Shown here: one piece after another, positions 10,807-23,440 of the stretch | How positions within the stretch are numbered: position 1 is the stretch's first letter | Layout: every line of letters starts with the position of its first letter | DNA from: Peltaster fructicola | Taxonomy: Eukaryota; Ascomycota; Dothideomycetes | NCBI GenBank assembly: GCA_001592805.2 | Contig: CP051141.1 | Span: 2,604,001-2,668,000 of the forward strand | DNA: 64,000 bases | Reading direction: 5' to 3' | Notes under the pieces: model-generated | The model's input: the letters and a program-made list of their open reading frames with translations, nothing else | Told to the model about the DNA's origin: nothing | The model's database searches: none | Program-made: the position numbers and the translations under genes

Positions 10807-13800
10807 ATGTTCTCGCGAGCACGACGCAACTCCCGCATCCAGGCGAAGCAGAAGCCTGAGATCTCACAAGAACCGCTGCCAACCTCACCTCTAGGAGGCT
10901 CCATCAGCCTCTCGACCCGATCCGACTCACCTGCATTGCCATCACCTCTACTACCATGGGCAGATATGAATCGACCCAGTTCGGCTGACGGCATACGCAA
11001 TAGAAAGAGCGCGTTCATCACAGGTCCACCAGTATTGCCGCCTATTCGTCTTTCGAGCGCACAAAATCTCATGGACAATGCCGACACTGGTAGCTTGCAG
11101 CTGGATTTCACGACATCTATACCTGCCGTTGACAGCGCTGCCGACGGTACCTCAGTTTCGTCTAGGAAAGGAAAGGTCAGGAAGCAACGAAGCCATGAGG
11201 ATTCGATGAGACAGCGCAGCACTGGGAGTCCAAGTCATGCAGAACCCTCTCAGATTGCCGCAGCGAGTGCTATAACGAGTGCGCCGATCGCACCTGATGC
11301 TACCTTACGTACCGCGAGCCGTACGCCCAGCGAACTCAAGGATACAAACACGACTATGCGAACAACAGCGCCTGATTCAAGCAGTCTTGTTGGCTTGGAT
11401 ACTTCTCTTCGTACGACGAACCCTCCGACAACCAATTCAAAGAACGTAGACGCATCTTCGCGAATACGAGGCTCTACTCTAGACGACTCAGAGAATGCAG
11501 ACAGATCTTTGCCGATAGGTAACCCAACACCGAGCAGTCTAAGAGCACCTGACACCTTTCTCACTGCTAGTCCAGTATTGAACAGCGTCAGAGCACCAAG
11601 CACATATCGCACGGCCAGTCCAGCTCCGAGCAGTCCAAGAACGACAGGTACATTCCCAACCACTAGTCTTGCCTTCAACGGCGTCAAGGTACCAGACTCT
11701 CTTCCTCTACGAGAACGGAACTCAATCGTGGGCAACGTCGCAACTACATACATCACACAGGATCCGATGTTCCCACGTTCGGCAGAGTCCAGTCCACTGC
11801 TACCTCGATTCCCACCATCCACAAGCTCAACAACAGGGAGAGACAGTCCGGACACTCAAGGAAGAAGAGCTCTCTCAGGAGGCGACTCGGATGTGGAGCA
11901 TAAACGAAAGAGTCGACGTGTAGGCAAAGCAGTCACAGGACCTACAATGATCTTGCCGCCACAATCTAATGACGCCAGAGACCAGGCAGGAAGTGCCAAA
12001 CCATCGAACATCATCTACGAATCGCCCAAGATGGAGGCCAACATGTTTCCTACTTTTCACCCACCACAACCTATACAACAAAGCACACCCATCATGGATC
12101 GAGATTTCATCGACAGTCGAGACAGGCCGTACTCGCAGGCGAAACCAAGGTCGCTGAACAACTCTGGTGCGCCTAATTTCGCAAGACCAGGCTACAATGC
12201 AAACTACAACAGCTCGTCACCATCCCTTGTCGCGCCAGCTCAAACCCAACAGAAACCAATCTCGCCGGTTGGAACGCCAGCAAGCTTGGCTGCGACTAAC
12301 TCAGGCTCGACCATTGGCATCTCATTTGAGTCAACGTCTGCAGCATTCCCAGCACCACAACTTGTATCTACACGGCCCAAGAACGCAGGTGCTGTCTCAA
12401 CTGTAGCAGGTGTTCAAGTGCCGACACACCACACTTCCGGGACACGGCTGCAAGAAACAGGATCGATCTCCAGCAAAGCTGAACGTAGAAGGACGAAATT
12501 ACTCAACCCTATGGCATTGTTGAGTCGCAGAAAGTCCGCAGTCGAGACTACCATGCCTGACGAAGAAGGGCGAAGAGCACTGTCCGTTGCACAAGCTCGT
12601 CAAAAGACTGTTGCCACTGTCGGAATCGACAAAATCCCAGAAGACTTTGATCCGCGGATCAAGGGCAAAATTGTCCATGACTTTAGTGCTCCACGTTCCG
12701 CTAGAACATTTGGATCACCGACATCGTATACTCAGGACTCGCCTATCTCGCCGATGCTGAAGGTCGATCTTATACCAGACAACCCCTACCCAGCAAACGC
12801 CGAGCCCAGCCCGGTCACACCGGGTGCTCGAAAGAACGTGCATACACCAGTGTTCCACGAGCATTTCGAGCATGTGCCACCTGTCGCACAACAAAGCTCT
12901 ACAGGCGGCGTCGGAGCTGAACGACGGGAGAACAAGGACTTCCTTGCTCGCTTCAGTCAGCAATCGTCTGCCTCGACAGTCTCTCAGGAAAGCGCCGTCC
13001 TGCCACCATTTGCCAGGAGAAGTCAGATTCTTGATCCTCATCAGGCAGCTGCATGGCGAGACGACGACGGCAGTTGGAGTTCTGGACGAGACAGTGGTGG
13101 TGGCAGATCGAGCACTGGACCCCTGGAGATCGCGAGAGCGGCATGTCATCCTTCTCAGCCGTGAGCCCTATCACTCGCAGTAGTGATAGCATGCAGAATG
13201 GTGCTTTCTACGGATTCGAGACCGCCCGTAGTAATTTCTCACCGGTCTCACCACCCTTGGACCGCAAGGGCGAGTACATCGACTTTCCCGTGGCCAAGCC
13301 TAGCGTGGCGCCAGAAGCCAGGACTCGCACACCCAGCGTCGTGACGGCAAGACCTATAAGCACCCTTCAAGTCGAGAGCATCGAACAGGAGCCAGTCACG
13401 ACATCTTCGTTATCTGCTAGTACATCTCCACAGAAGTCAGCGACAGCTAAGAAAGATGGTGTGGGCGTGGCAAAGCGCAAGAGCAATGCCAGTCGATTCA
13501 GCTTCCAGATGGGCGTAGCCGAAGGTGACGAAGAGAAGGCGCTCGAGGAGAAGTTCAGAGAGTCCGGTGTGTTTCCAAACAGCACTACGGCTGGCGCAGA
13601 CAACGAGGACGATGATTACTTTGATGAAGATGCTATGAACGACATGGACGAAATGGAAATGCAATCGCAGAAAGATTTGGTGACACCACAAGCACAAGAC
13701 TATCCACGAAAGATCACGATACCCACACAGCACAGCCACCAGTTGACGGAGCCTACAAACGATGTCACGACTGCTGCGCAGCTTGTCCTACAGTCGACGA

Positions 13801-16069
13801 GTCCTATGAATGAAGCCATGGGCCCTCCGCAGCACAAATTGCGATCACAAGACTATCTCATGAACGCCGCGACCGCTGAGCAGCATGACCAACAATTAGC
13901 AGACTTTCCAGACACAATCTTTTCGAAACAACAGGCGGCGACTTCTCCGACCAAAATCACGATCCCTGCACAGCCCAAGCAGCAGTCGACTCCTTCATCA
14001 GCGATTGCTTCAACACCATCATCGGTGCCTACATCAGCGATAGATGGCCGCAAAGCATCTGTTGATGGCTTCTTCTATTCTGGGGACATCCCGTATGTGC
14101 CAAACGAGCGCGAGTTGACCTACGCAGAGCATCCTGTCTTTCAGACTCATAGCGCCCTGGCCGATTCACGCCGCGAAAGCTACCAGTCGAACATCCTCGA
14201 CAGCTATCTGAACACATCACCAACCTCTCCATCACGCAAAGATGATCGAAGCGTCACAAGCAATGTCACGAGTACAGGATCTGGTCGAGATAGAAGCCGC
14301 CAGAGTAGCATTCACTCTGTACGAGCGTTGTCTCATCAGGTATCGACAATGTCTCCTTTGCCTGAGGTCGAATCCCCAGCGGTGCAGACGCCCAGGAACG
14401 AGCCTTTCACCACCGACCAGCGAGACTATGTAGACAGTGCTCTAGGAAGCTTCAAGTTTTCTGACGCAGCTGGGTCCGGTCATAGCGTCGCTAGCCGTGC
14501 ACGAGCTGACAGTGATACGGATGTCAAACCACAGTGGACTAGGACCGCGGATTTATGGAAGCGATACACGAAGGACGAACCGCTTGATACAGTACCGCCT
14601 AACATGGCACCGCCACCTGTACAGACCGACCTGCCAAACTCACATTCAGCCTCTCGTCAGAACAACAATCCGGCCCATCGCGGAGCCTACATGAAAGGCG
14701 TACATGTGAGAAAGCCCAGTGGAGGCACTCGACTGTCCCGACTGTCCATGGCATCGAACCGTCTTGCGAGCATAAAGCAACAGAATGAAGACATGTACTT
14801 TGATGACGGTCAATTTGAAGAAGACACCAATATGCCGACGAGATCACAGACGGACGAAGCTAGCATTGACCACATGCCAGTACCAGATCGTGGACAAAAG
14901 GACTATCGGGCGAGCAGCCTGGGTATGATTGGTGTTGCAAGTGACTCACCATATCCGTCAATGCCAGTAAGTGACGCTGTCCGGCAAAGAGACAGTGCGC
15001 TGCTGTTGCAGGATCTGCCGCTCATACAGGAGGTTGAAGCGCATCTGATACCACAGCGAAATCCATCAGAGGATGCCAAACGATATGGTACAGGTCTGGC
15101 GCCTGCCCTGTTGATGGCGAGCCACAGCATGACCTGCAAGCGTATCATCAAGCACTCGCCGATGCTGCCAACCGTGCTGCAGCAGAGGGACGCTTCATCC
15201 GACAAAGCAGCACTGCATACGACACTGGCGCTGCAACAGCTGAGATTGCAGCTCCTGTGGAAGCAGCAACTCCTGGCAAGATGGCCTTTGACTTTGGCTT
15301 TGATGCTGCAGGAGAGGATGACTGGATGCAAGACAATGAGGACGATGACATCGTGGCTGCAGCTAATGCCGAAGCACTGGCATACGATGATGATGGGTTC
15401 TATGGTAGCGAATTTGGGTTTTATGCGAATGCTAGACCTGGCGCCGGAGCGGAGGTCGAAGCAACAAATGGTGGGTTCTTCGGTGAAGATGGTGACGACG
15501 GTCTGACGAGAAAAAGGAGTGTGAAGGAACCGAATCTTACGCCCATCACCGAGCGATCCGAGTTCAGCACTCGCAACTCGTTCATCAACCTCCACGGTCT
15601 CGTCAACGGTACATCAGCTACTATGAGCAGCGCATTGTCTACGCCGTCGCTGGCGCGGATGCCGATCAATGCCTTTAGCGACAACGACATCACCACATTT
15701 GAACAACTCAAGCAACTGCGAAAGACCGCGTTCGGCAGCAGTGATGTCTCTCTCAGCCAGAGAAGCTCGCCCACAAGCCAGCACTTCCCAACCGGCTCTG
15801 TGCCTATGGTGCTTGCATACTCGACAGGCAGCTCAAGCTCTGGTGATCGTCTGCTACCAAGTGACAGCCCGGAGCACGCCTCGCTCGTCCACGAGTCACA
15901 ATCACAGTCACAGACACACTCCCGCCAAGGAAGTGGCACGGATACAGCAGTGACGTATGTCCGAGAACAGGAGAATGGCCAACCACGTTGGATAGTGGAA
16001 AAGAGAAGGACATCAGGACTGGGTCAAGTTGAAGTTGAGAGGAAAGTGGTCGCAGACGGTTGGATCTGA
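10807..16069 (+). CDS. Giant Ser/Thr/Pro-rich disordered protein, two frame breaks
   Basis: Conserved-looking fungal protein of unknown function, about 1754 aa. It is almost wholly low-complexity: Ser, Thr, Pro and Gln with many SP/TP sites, basic patches such as SKAERRRTKLLNPMALLSRR, and acidic patches (EDDDYFDEDAMNDMDEMEM; GEDDWMQDNEDDDIV). No membrane segment or signal peptide. A short block ending in a basic VEKRRTSG-type motif closes the protein. The coding sequence shifts frame twice, at the CCCC run 13120-13123 and the CCC run 15106-15108, each time in the sense of one missing base. Adding two bases gives 5265 nt, exactly divisible by three, with no stop. No intron motif fits either site. 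I do not recognise a named family. The SP/TP and basic clusters suggest a phosphorylated scaffold, but that is inference. Confidence 0.8.
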
Positions 16070-16639
16070 TAAAACTCAGTTGTGTAAGGCCTGACAATGA
16101 GCCGCAGCTATGGGCCGCTCGTCGGTGGTCGACAGCAATCGAATCTGCCCAACAGACCACGCTCTGCATGACGGCAATCGTTCATGAAGTGTAGGATAAT
16201 ATGTCTATAAGATATGTACAAAGACTTACGACCAAATGGCATACATGTATAATCGAGGCATAGCTCTGCATTAGTGTGAGGCTCAAGATTTGCTCTCATC
16301 CAATCGTTATGAAGCTGATCGACCAGCATCACGCATCCCATGCAAGGCAGCCCACTCGTCCCAGCCATCGAATACAGAGGGACAATGGCACTTCAAGATG
16401 TCCCTATTCTGGTGGCTTCTCTCACACTTCGGCGCGATGGTCAATCAGAAGCTGCTGTGTTCTGCAACTTGAAACACTTCAGCACTACGCCAGTGAATGC
16501 GCGCAGACATTCGATCAGAACGATCACTATTGACTTGCGCTGGACCTCATGCGACGGATGACCTTCTCACAACATTCGCGGACAGACTTCAACTCTCCAG
16601 ACTCTTCCATCACCACGCGCGTACCTCGATGACCACAGC
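16070..16639. other. Intergenic, nothing recognised
   Basis: 570 bp between two genes in the same orientation. Short overlapping frames only. It should hold the 3' end of the giant gene and the promoter of the next. Confidence 0.5.
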
Positions 16640-18374
16640 ATGACCTCAAGCACAACGCGAAATGTTCTGGATTCGCATCCAAGTATCGACGCCTCCTTGG
16701 AGGACTTCGAGGCGCACAACTTCTCTCCAACATACCGTGATGAGTTCCAGTATTCGGAACCAGGAAGCCACTACAACGACACAAGCCCATCGATGAGCTC
16801 ACGACGTTCAACCTCACCTCCAGCATGGCGCAAGGCTGGCAGCGGATGGTTCAAGCATCCACCTCTTCTTCAACCAAGTATAGCATCACGTAGCAAAGAT
16901 CCCAGTCCGGAATACTATAGCGCAGACGAAGAGTCGGAAGCAGGAGAAGGAGACACAACTCTGGGCATCAGCCCAGCGAAGATACCATTGCCAGAGAGTC
17001 CAGTGTGTGGCAGAAGTCCGAGTCCTACACCAGAGCCATTCGCAGATGCATACACCACATCTACACCTGCTTCCAAGGTCAATCCTTTCCGTGCTTCACC
17101 TCCATTGCTCGCACTGGAAGAAGAACAAGAAGCGCAGACACCTACACAAGGCAACTGTGAGTGGCTTCGATCGTTGTAGAATCATGCTGACACATATGTT
17201 AGACTTCCGCTTCTCAACCTCGCTCGATGTTATACAACGTACCGAGCCAATTGAAGCAGCGATCAATTGGACCCGTGAGACCATCGACCACATCACACGG
17301 TCTTGGTGGGTGATGCTACGTTACGCTCTCATTGTTGCGTTGCTGGCATGGTTGATCTCATCCCTCACACGTCTGCCAGATGGCGAAGAGGTGCCTGATG
17401 TCGTCAAAGTTGCAAAAATGGCCGAGAGCCTCGTGCCATCGATACACTCCTCACAGCGGAGCACTGCCGACATCTCCAACCTGCACGATACTGGAAATGC
17501 GGTATGGGACCTCAGCGAATCCATCCGTATCTCCAACATGTCTGGCGCGCCAGGCATCGTACGGCAACTCGATGAGCTAAGCGATTCGGTGAAGAACCTT
17601 GCTATGGAGCTGAGCAGCTTCTTCGCAAACCTTGACTCCGATGTCGACTCGATCATCAACGTGGTGGAATGGGCTGGGCAACAGCTTGAGGGCCTATCAG
17701 ACAGTCCAACGAGCACTCTGGACACCGTGTGGACGAATACTCATACTCTCCTTAGCACCATCGGCGTGCCAGTGGACCATAAGGTGGTTCAAAGTCTGCT
17801 TGGAAAGACATACAGCCAGCGATCTAGGGCAACGCTGGCGCGCACTTTCAACGAGTTCCTTGGTGTTCTGGAAGAGAGCATTAATAATGAACTCAACTGG
17901 GCGATACATCTGTCCGGTCTGGTGGACGGCATCGAGGGCCAATTCAAGAATCTTCGGCGTAGCACTGTCCGCGAGGAAGATCAGCAGGAACGTCTGGAAA
18001 GTGAATTCCTCGGTAGCCTTTGGAGTGCTGTCATCGGCAAGAATTCTAATCGTGTCCGCAAGTTTCAGAAGAATCGAGAGCTGCTGAGTTCCGTCTTCGC
18101 TCGTACGACGGACAATAAGAAGTACCTCACCGACCACAGGACTGTACTTCTTGGATTGAAATCAGCACTCGAGGTTCTGCGCAAACGTCTGATCACGCCT
18201 CAGCTCCACAACAGCAACACGACGCAGAGCATCGAGCAGCAGCTGAAAGGACTGAACGGTGTATATACCACTTTGAAGGAAGCCAGAGACAATCGTCGAC
18301 AGGCGGTCGCTCGCCATGGCTTCGGTAGGAGGGATAGTGGTGTGCATGGCATCGACGCTGGCCGGTTGCCGTGA
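16640..18374 (+). CDS. Single-pass membrane protein with helical C-terminal domain, uncharacterised
   Basis: Two exons (16640-17156, 17203-18374) joined over a 46-nt intron with GTGAGT donor, GCTGAC branch and TTAG acceptor give 562 aa. The first 170 residues are a disordered, Ser/Pro/Glu-rich cytosolic-type tail that includes an SPSPTPEPF stretch. After the splice a conserved-looking segment (YFRFSTSLDVIQRTEPIEAA) leads into one strong hydrophobic helix at about residues 210-230 (LRYALIVALLAWLISSL). The rest is long, amphipathic and probably helical, with repeated SxxI/LxxL spacing. No signal peptide. Tail-anchored or nuclear-envelope/ER placement is possible but not shown. I recognise the pattern as a Pezizomycotina-type protein without known function. 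Confidence 0.75.
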
Positions 18375-18982
18375 TAATGAGCACGAATACCCACGAATGA
18401 TTTGGAGCAAGTAATGACATGCTCCGACGACATAATCTGACCTGGACGATGTATATGATATTGGGCTTAGTGGAAAGCTTGAGGCTGTGTGCATGGCTTG
18501 CCTCCCGATCGAATAGCGATCAAGAAATACACGATTAAGCTCAAAGTGGTTCTGCTTTACTGACCATCAACATCACTCGATGACTTCCACTATCTGTGTA
18601 TTCAAGGCGCCGTTATCGTCACTTTCACACGCCAGCAGTATCAAGACCTTAGAGGTGAGTATCGCTGCCAAGAGTGATAATTCCTTGGCGGCTTGAACCA
18701 AGGAGGGCTGTGTTGCCATGAGGACGTCATCACCAGTCCGTGTCCCTTTCATCCATCTTCACTCATCTTTGCAAGCACAAAGACCCTTCTGACCCTACTC
18801 TTCCTTCGCTTGGACAATCTTGGCTGTACCATAGCGTGCAACGGTGAAGGTGTAGGCTCGAATCATCGCAATCTTGCGGTCACACCTTACAAGAAGCATC
18901 ACTCTTCCGGGTCTCGCTAGCAGACTCTTCTTTATTAGACCATCCTCAAGCTTAGGACACTGGAATACCAAGAGCCGCCGTC
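18375..18982. other. Intergenic, promoter region of the exchanger gene
   Basis: 608 bp with no recognisable gene. It becomes CT-rich before the start at 18983. A fragment resembling a tRNA B-box at about 18852 lacks a partner A-box and acceptor stem. Confidence 0.45.
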
Positions 18983-20511
18983 ATGAGTAAGTACATTAAG
19001 CTCCCGCTCTCTCATGTCTGGGTCTTGGCTTTACAACCACGCCTGCAGCACTGCCACATTGTGACGATCAAATACAACTGACACGCTGTACAAGGTGCAA
19101 GCAATCTCCCACGAGAGTTCAGACGTAATGGTCGGACTGCCAGTGGCAACATACAACGAGCAATGACAGGAGGTAGTCGAGGGCTCAATGGCTCGGCCGT
19201 CGCGAATGACGAACAATCTCCTCTACTACGCGAAAACCAGAGCAACAAGAAGCACCTCTGGGAAGATGAGCGTGCATGGGTGCGATATCCTGCTCGCTTC
19301 TGGCACATCACTTGGCTCACCTTGACGAGCAACTACGTCAATGTTCTCCTGGTCTTCGTCCCAGTTGGAATCGTCATGGGCGCGCTCGGTCTCAACCCTA
19401 CCGCAGTCTTCATCATCAACTTCTTGGCCATAATGCCACTTGCCTCGCTGCTTAGCTTCGCAACAGAAGAGCTCAGCGCGAAGCTTGGAGAGACAGTTGG
19501 TGGTTTGATGAATGCGACATTCGGCAATGCCGTCGAACTCATCGTGAGTGCATAGCATGAATTGTCGGAAAATTTGCCACTGACAAACGCTATCAGGTCT
19601 CCATCGTCGCGCTACAGCGCAATGAGATTGTCATCGTACAAGCAAGCATGCTTGGCTCGATCCTATCCAACATTCTTCTCGTCCTAGGATCTTGTTTCGT
19701 TGCGGCAGGCTTCCGTAATGACCAGGCACATTTCAGTCCTCTGCTCGCATCGACTTTGTCATCACTAATGGCTGTCGCAACGACTTCACTGATAATCCCA
19801 GCCACGCTGTACGCTTCTCTACAGAACAGTAATGCAGACGCCAAGGATGCTGTGCTCTTCCTCTCGCGTGGTACTTCGATCGTCATGCTTCTGCTGTACA
19901 TCCTCTACCTGGTTTTCCAGATGCGTACCCATGGAAAGATCTTCGACCAGGAGCGCCAGAACGATCAACCTGAGCAGGACCAGGATGAGGAGGAGAAGGA
20001 GCCACAGATTCTGAATCCTGTCGCAGCGGGTGTCTGCCTCATCATCATCACACTCCTCGTTGCTGTCTGCGCCGAGTATCTGGTGAACAGCATCGACCAC
20101 ATCGTGGAGACAGCACATATCAGCAAAACATTCATCGGGCTCATTCTTCTGCCCATCGTTGGCAATGCAGCAGAGCACGTCACAGCCATTGTTGTGGCAT
20201 ACAAGAACAAGATGAATCTCGCCATTGGAGTCGCTCTTGGCAGCAGCATGCAGATCGCGCTCTTCGTCACACCGTTCCTCGTCATCCTCGGATGGATCAT
20301 GGGCAATGACATGAGCCTGCAGTTCGGAGTCTTCGAGACAGTCGTGTTCTTCTTGTCGGTTCTGGTCGTCAACTACCTCATACAAGATGGTAAGAGCAAC
20401 TATCTTGAGGGTGCAATGTGCTTGGGAACGTACTTCATCATTGCCCTGGCCTTTTACGTCTACCCGGATGATGCACATGACACTGGAAGCATATTCAGGA
20501 GTGGAGTATAA
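18983..20511 (+). CDS. VCX1: Vacuolar Ca2+/H+ exchanger (CAX/VCX1 family)
   Basis: Cation exchanger that loads Ca2+ into the vacuole against protons. Both CaCA signature repeats are present: GNAVELIVS...Q in the first half, split by an intron, and [13 protein letters not shown] in the second half. They are separated by an acidic Glu/Asp-rich loop (QDEEEKEPQ), as in VCX1. About eleven hydrophobic segments. The core exons are 19095-19543 and 19597-20511, with a 53-nt intron. Upstream, ATGA at 18983-18986 is followed by a good GTAAGT donor. A CTGAC branch and CAAG acceptor end that intron at 19094, which puts a 4-nt coding exon in frame with the rest (24 extra residues, 455 aa in all). If that exon is wrong, the start is the ATG at 19163 and the protein is 431 aa. 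Confidence 0.9.
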
Positions 20512-22738
20512 ATATCTCGCAGAAAAAGTCGACCGTATTCGGGTATGCTATCGGTCAGTAAAAATTGTATCTTACTTCGGCACTGCACCACTCACGGCCG
20601 TCTCTCACCGAAGTGGTGCCGATACGAGGTACTGTCTCATTTATCTTGTTGATATCAACAGCGACGATAACTTGAAGAGCTACATATAGGAATATAGGAG
20701 CAGGTGTACCAACAATGGACTATGCCAACAAGAGCATATCACACAGAGTATCTGCAGGTCATGTTGATCGCAGGGAGTATCCCGGACAAGGTGGCGAGCA
20801 CCCCATATGCGAGGCGTGAAGCTTCCCAAGCAGCTCGATCCTTCAAGGTGTTTGATCCCAATCTGAGGACCAGACGAATGAAGAGCTCATCGTATAGACA
20901 TGGTCACCAAAGGCGTTTGACAGGATGCCCTAGAGCTGCGAACCAAGCATCCTGTCAATCTAAGCTTCGGTTGTGCTTCATTGCATGACAGCCTTGCCCA
21001 TGTGTCCCCACCTGCATATGAGGATGTCTCAGGTTTATCGTCCTGAACTCTCGAGGAGGAAAGAATCCTTGACTCCATGCGACTGGCATATCTCTGCGGC
21101 GGAATCTTCGGCCGCTATGGACTTGTAGACTCCCTAGGGCACGTCACGATATGCGGTACCAAGAGACCTGCCCTCTGCTGCTCAAATGGTCTTGTTGAGG
21201 CATATGCAAACTCGTGGTATAGGTGTCTTACTTGGCCTAGCTTAGTCCATGCATTACCGACCCCAGGGCTGCCAGGATCGGGCGCCGCTCTTTGATAGGT
21301 ATGATCATGACTGCTGGAACGTCGCCTTCGAAGGCGTCGATGGGCTGCTTACACCTCAGCTTGTGGCGAGCAGCATGCATCGCGTGCTGGACATGGCGCG
21401 GTGCCAATCAGTGCATGCAGAGCGTAGCGCGTGGCCAGCTGCGCAGCCTTGAAGACGCTAGACGTGTCTTGTTCCCGCTCCACCTCTCTCCATTTGACTA
21501 CGCACACACAATGCACGTCTTCCAGAAAGCCACGAAAGACGGTGGTCTAAAATAGCCATTCGTCATCACCAGTCTCTGCTCTGCGCGCGCGGAAGCACTA
21601 TCAGCGTTCGCGCAACGACAGAAGTCATGCAAGAGACTTCCTCACGGGGTTGCCGAACTCCCGGGCCACTGTTGCTGTTGAGGCATTCGCGACTCTACAA
21701 ACGCCCAGACAGCTCTTCTCTCCTCATCCAGCGCTCTACCAGTCAACAGCGTCCAGAGAATAATGACGCGTCACAGCATACCCGATCGACGAAACGCCTG
21801 GCGTTGATCTGCGCATAAACGAACTGAAAGAAAGAGACTGCCGAATGGAAAAGAATGTCTCACCGCAGATATGAATAAGGTTATACTCAGGCAGGATCGC
21901 TCTAAAAAATTGCCTTTGCCACGAGGCACGACACAGCTTTAGCATCATCTCGTGCAAGTGTCCTTGCTCCGAAGCCTCGCCAGATGGGTCACCTTTCAAG
22001 CGAAGTGCTTGGGGTGACTTCAGCTGCAAAGTGATCGTTCGTCCGAAGGGTGTCGACTAGTGGTACGCCGTCATGGCTAGAGGCTTACTGATCCTTCGAA
22101 TAGAGGACTCGCGTCCAGCTGGCCACATGGCATGCACTTCTGGATTCCTTTCAAGCAGATCCTGATAGCGCTTATCAGTAGCTACCACCCTCTCGGCTGC
22201 AAACAAGCGAACGAGGCACGGACTGACCGCTTCGTCGACACTGACGAATGATACCAGGCGTTGCGTCAATCCTTCAACACGGCTTGCGCTGGGGATAAGC
22301 CAACAGTGTCTGCACCTGGTAATTCGCCCGTGCTCTCCCTCGAGGTCATACTGTGTCTCTCTCTCTCTGTCTCTACGCATTCTTATGGGGCCGGAAACGT
22401 CGGCCAACCAGCTTGGCAAGGCCCCAAGTGCATGAGATCACAAACCCAAAATACAGCTCTACGCGGCTAACATGTCGTATTGTCTTGGTAGGATTCAGGC
22501 GTTCTTAACTGTGCCGCATACTCTCTCGTGAGGGATGTGATTGACAGCCTCCTCTCGTAAATGAAACGATAATCCGGGCCCATCATATGTACCGTGCCTC
22601 ACCCACCACCATTCTTACCACGCCCTTTCTGCACTGTCCCAATCTCTTTCAGAGGTGTGTTTTAATACCACATCTTTCTCTACCACACTACCACTCTCCA
22701 CCTATACCCTTCTTCTCGCCATCGCACCGACAGTCATC
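20512..22738. other. Gene-poor stretch with one probable relic
   Basis: 2.2 kb with no intact gene. A probable decayed class II aldolase segment lies at about 21010-21460 and is listed separately. The last 150 bp before 22739 are pyrimidine-rich, as expected for a promoter. No tRNA was confirmed. Confidence 0.45.
21010..21460 (+). pseudogene. Possible relic of a class II aldolase/adducin-type gene
   Basis: In one frame the translation reads PPPAYEDV..., then after an in-frame stop LEEERILDSMRLAYLCGG followed by IFGRYGLVDSLGHVTI. Spacing and residues fit the N-terminus of fungal class II aldolase/adducin-domain proteins (PPxFxD, EER, RLAxxxRxFxxxG, GHIT). In another frame further on, GLLTPQLVASSMHRVLDM followed by ARCQ fits the family's GLLT...LDxxCQ block. 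The central HxH metal-binding part is missing. The match is by eye and modest; it could be coincidence. Confidence 0.38.
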
Positions 22739-23440
22739 ATGGCAGATGTGGAACCCACCTCACCTCTCACACGCATCCTGGCCTCGATGGACCCAGCTGT
22801 TCGTCGTGAATTGCCTATGCCATCAGCAACGAAGGCAGGCAACATAGAGCAGGCACAAGCAACACTGTTCCTCTGTTCCATCAAGCTTCGAGGTCGTATC
22901 GAGCTCTGGGCACAGCGAAGTGGCAGTAACTTCGTTGCTGAAGGCCACGCATTCCGCACATGGCTCGAGAGCTGGGAGACGGCTTTCTCGGCATTGCTGT
23001 CCAACGCCATGCCCTCGATGCACCAGGACGACGTCGATCGATGCCGTGTCATCAAAGCAAACCACTTGAGCTGCATCGTGCTCGCAGCGCTGCTTGAGAG
23101 CAATCCTGGAGCTCGACGTGCAAACGTAGACAAAGATTGCCTTGCGATTGTCGGTCTTGCTACAGCAGTACTCGACGGACACACATCACATTCGTCTAGG
23201 GCTTCAAAGTCAGCAATGACCATGGCAGAGCCGCTGGTTATTGTGCAGTCCTACGCCAGCAGCACAGAACTACGGAACCATGCAGCTCATCTTCTTGCTC
23301 GACACTACAACGTTCAAGAAACACAACAGCCAGCATCGACAAGTCCAGCATCGAGTGTTGCTACTTCCTCACCACGCTCCGTACTTTCACAATCATTTGG
23401 CCACAGCCGTACGTCTAGTCAAGGACGATACTCTGGATGA
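22739..23440 (+). CDS. Uncharacterised 233 aa protein resembling the tail of Zn2Cys6 regulators
   Basis: Single open frame starting at the ATG of an ATCATGG context, after a long CT-rich leader typical of a fungal promoter. The body is helical with WxxxW-type spacing (FRTWLESWETAFSALL) and a long hydrophobic helix (NHLSCIVLAALLESN). It then has a second helical block and a Ser-rich end. This pattern is like the region that follows the zinc cluster in many fungal transcription factors, but no zinc cluster or other domain is present upstream. It may be a stand-alone gene or the surviving part of a larger one. No function is proposed. Confidence 0.55.
   Translation: MADVEPTSPLTRILASMDPAVRRELPMPSATKAGNIEQAQATLFLCSIKLRGRIELWAQRSGSNFVAEGHAFRTWLESWETAFSALLSNAMPSMHQDDVDRCRVIKANHLSCIVLAALLESNPGARRANVDKDCLAIVGLATAVLDGHTSHSSRASKSAMTMAEPLVIVQSYASSTELRNHAAHLLARHYNVQETQQPASTSPASSVATSSPRSVLSQSFGHSRTSSQGRYSG

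Noticed and set aside
11250-11855. 201-codon open frame antisense to the giant gene
   Set aside because: Shadow of a Ser/Thr-rich sense frame; composition mirrors the sense codons and no motif or splice logic supports it.
15421-15939. 172-codon antisense open frame over the end of the giant gene
   Set aside because: Same reason: the sense strand is coding with a kept C-terminal block, and the antisense has no start context or family.
21610-21760. Minus-strand tRNA-like words (TGGTAGAGCGCTGG and AGTTCGGCAACC)
   Set aside because: The T-loop lacks the invariant A58 context, and no acceptor stem pairs across the two parts.
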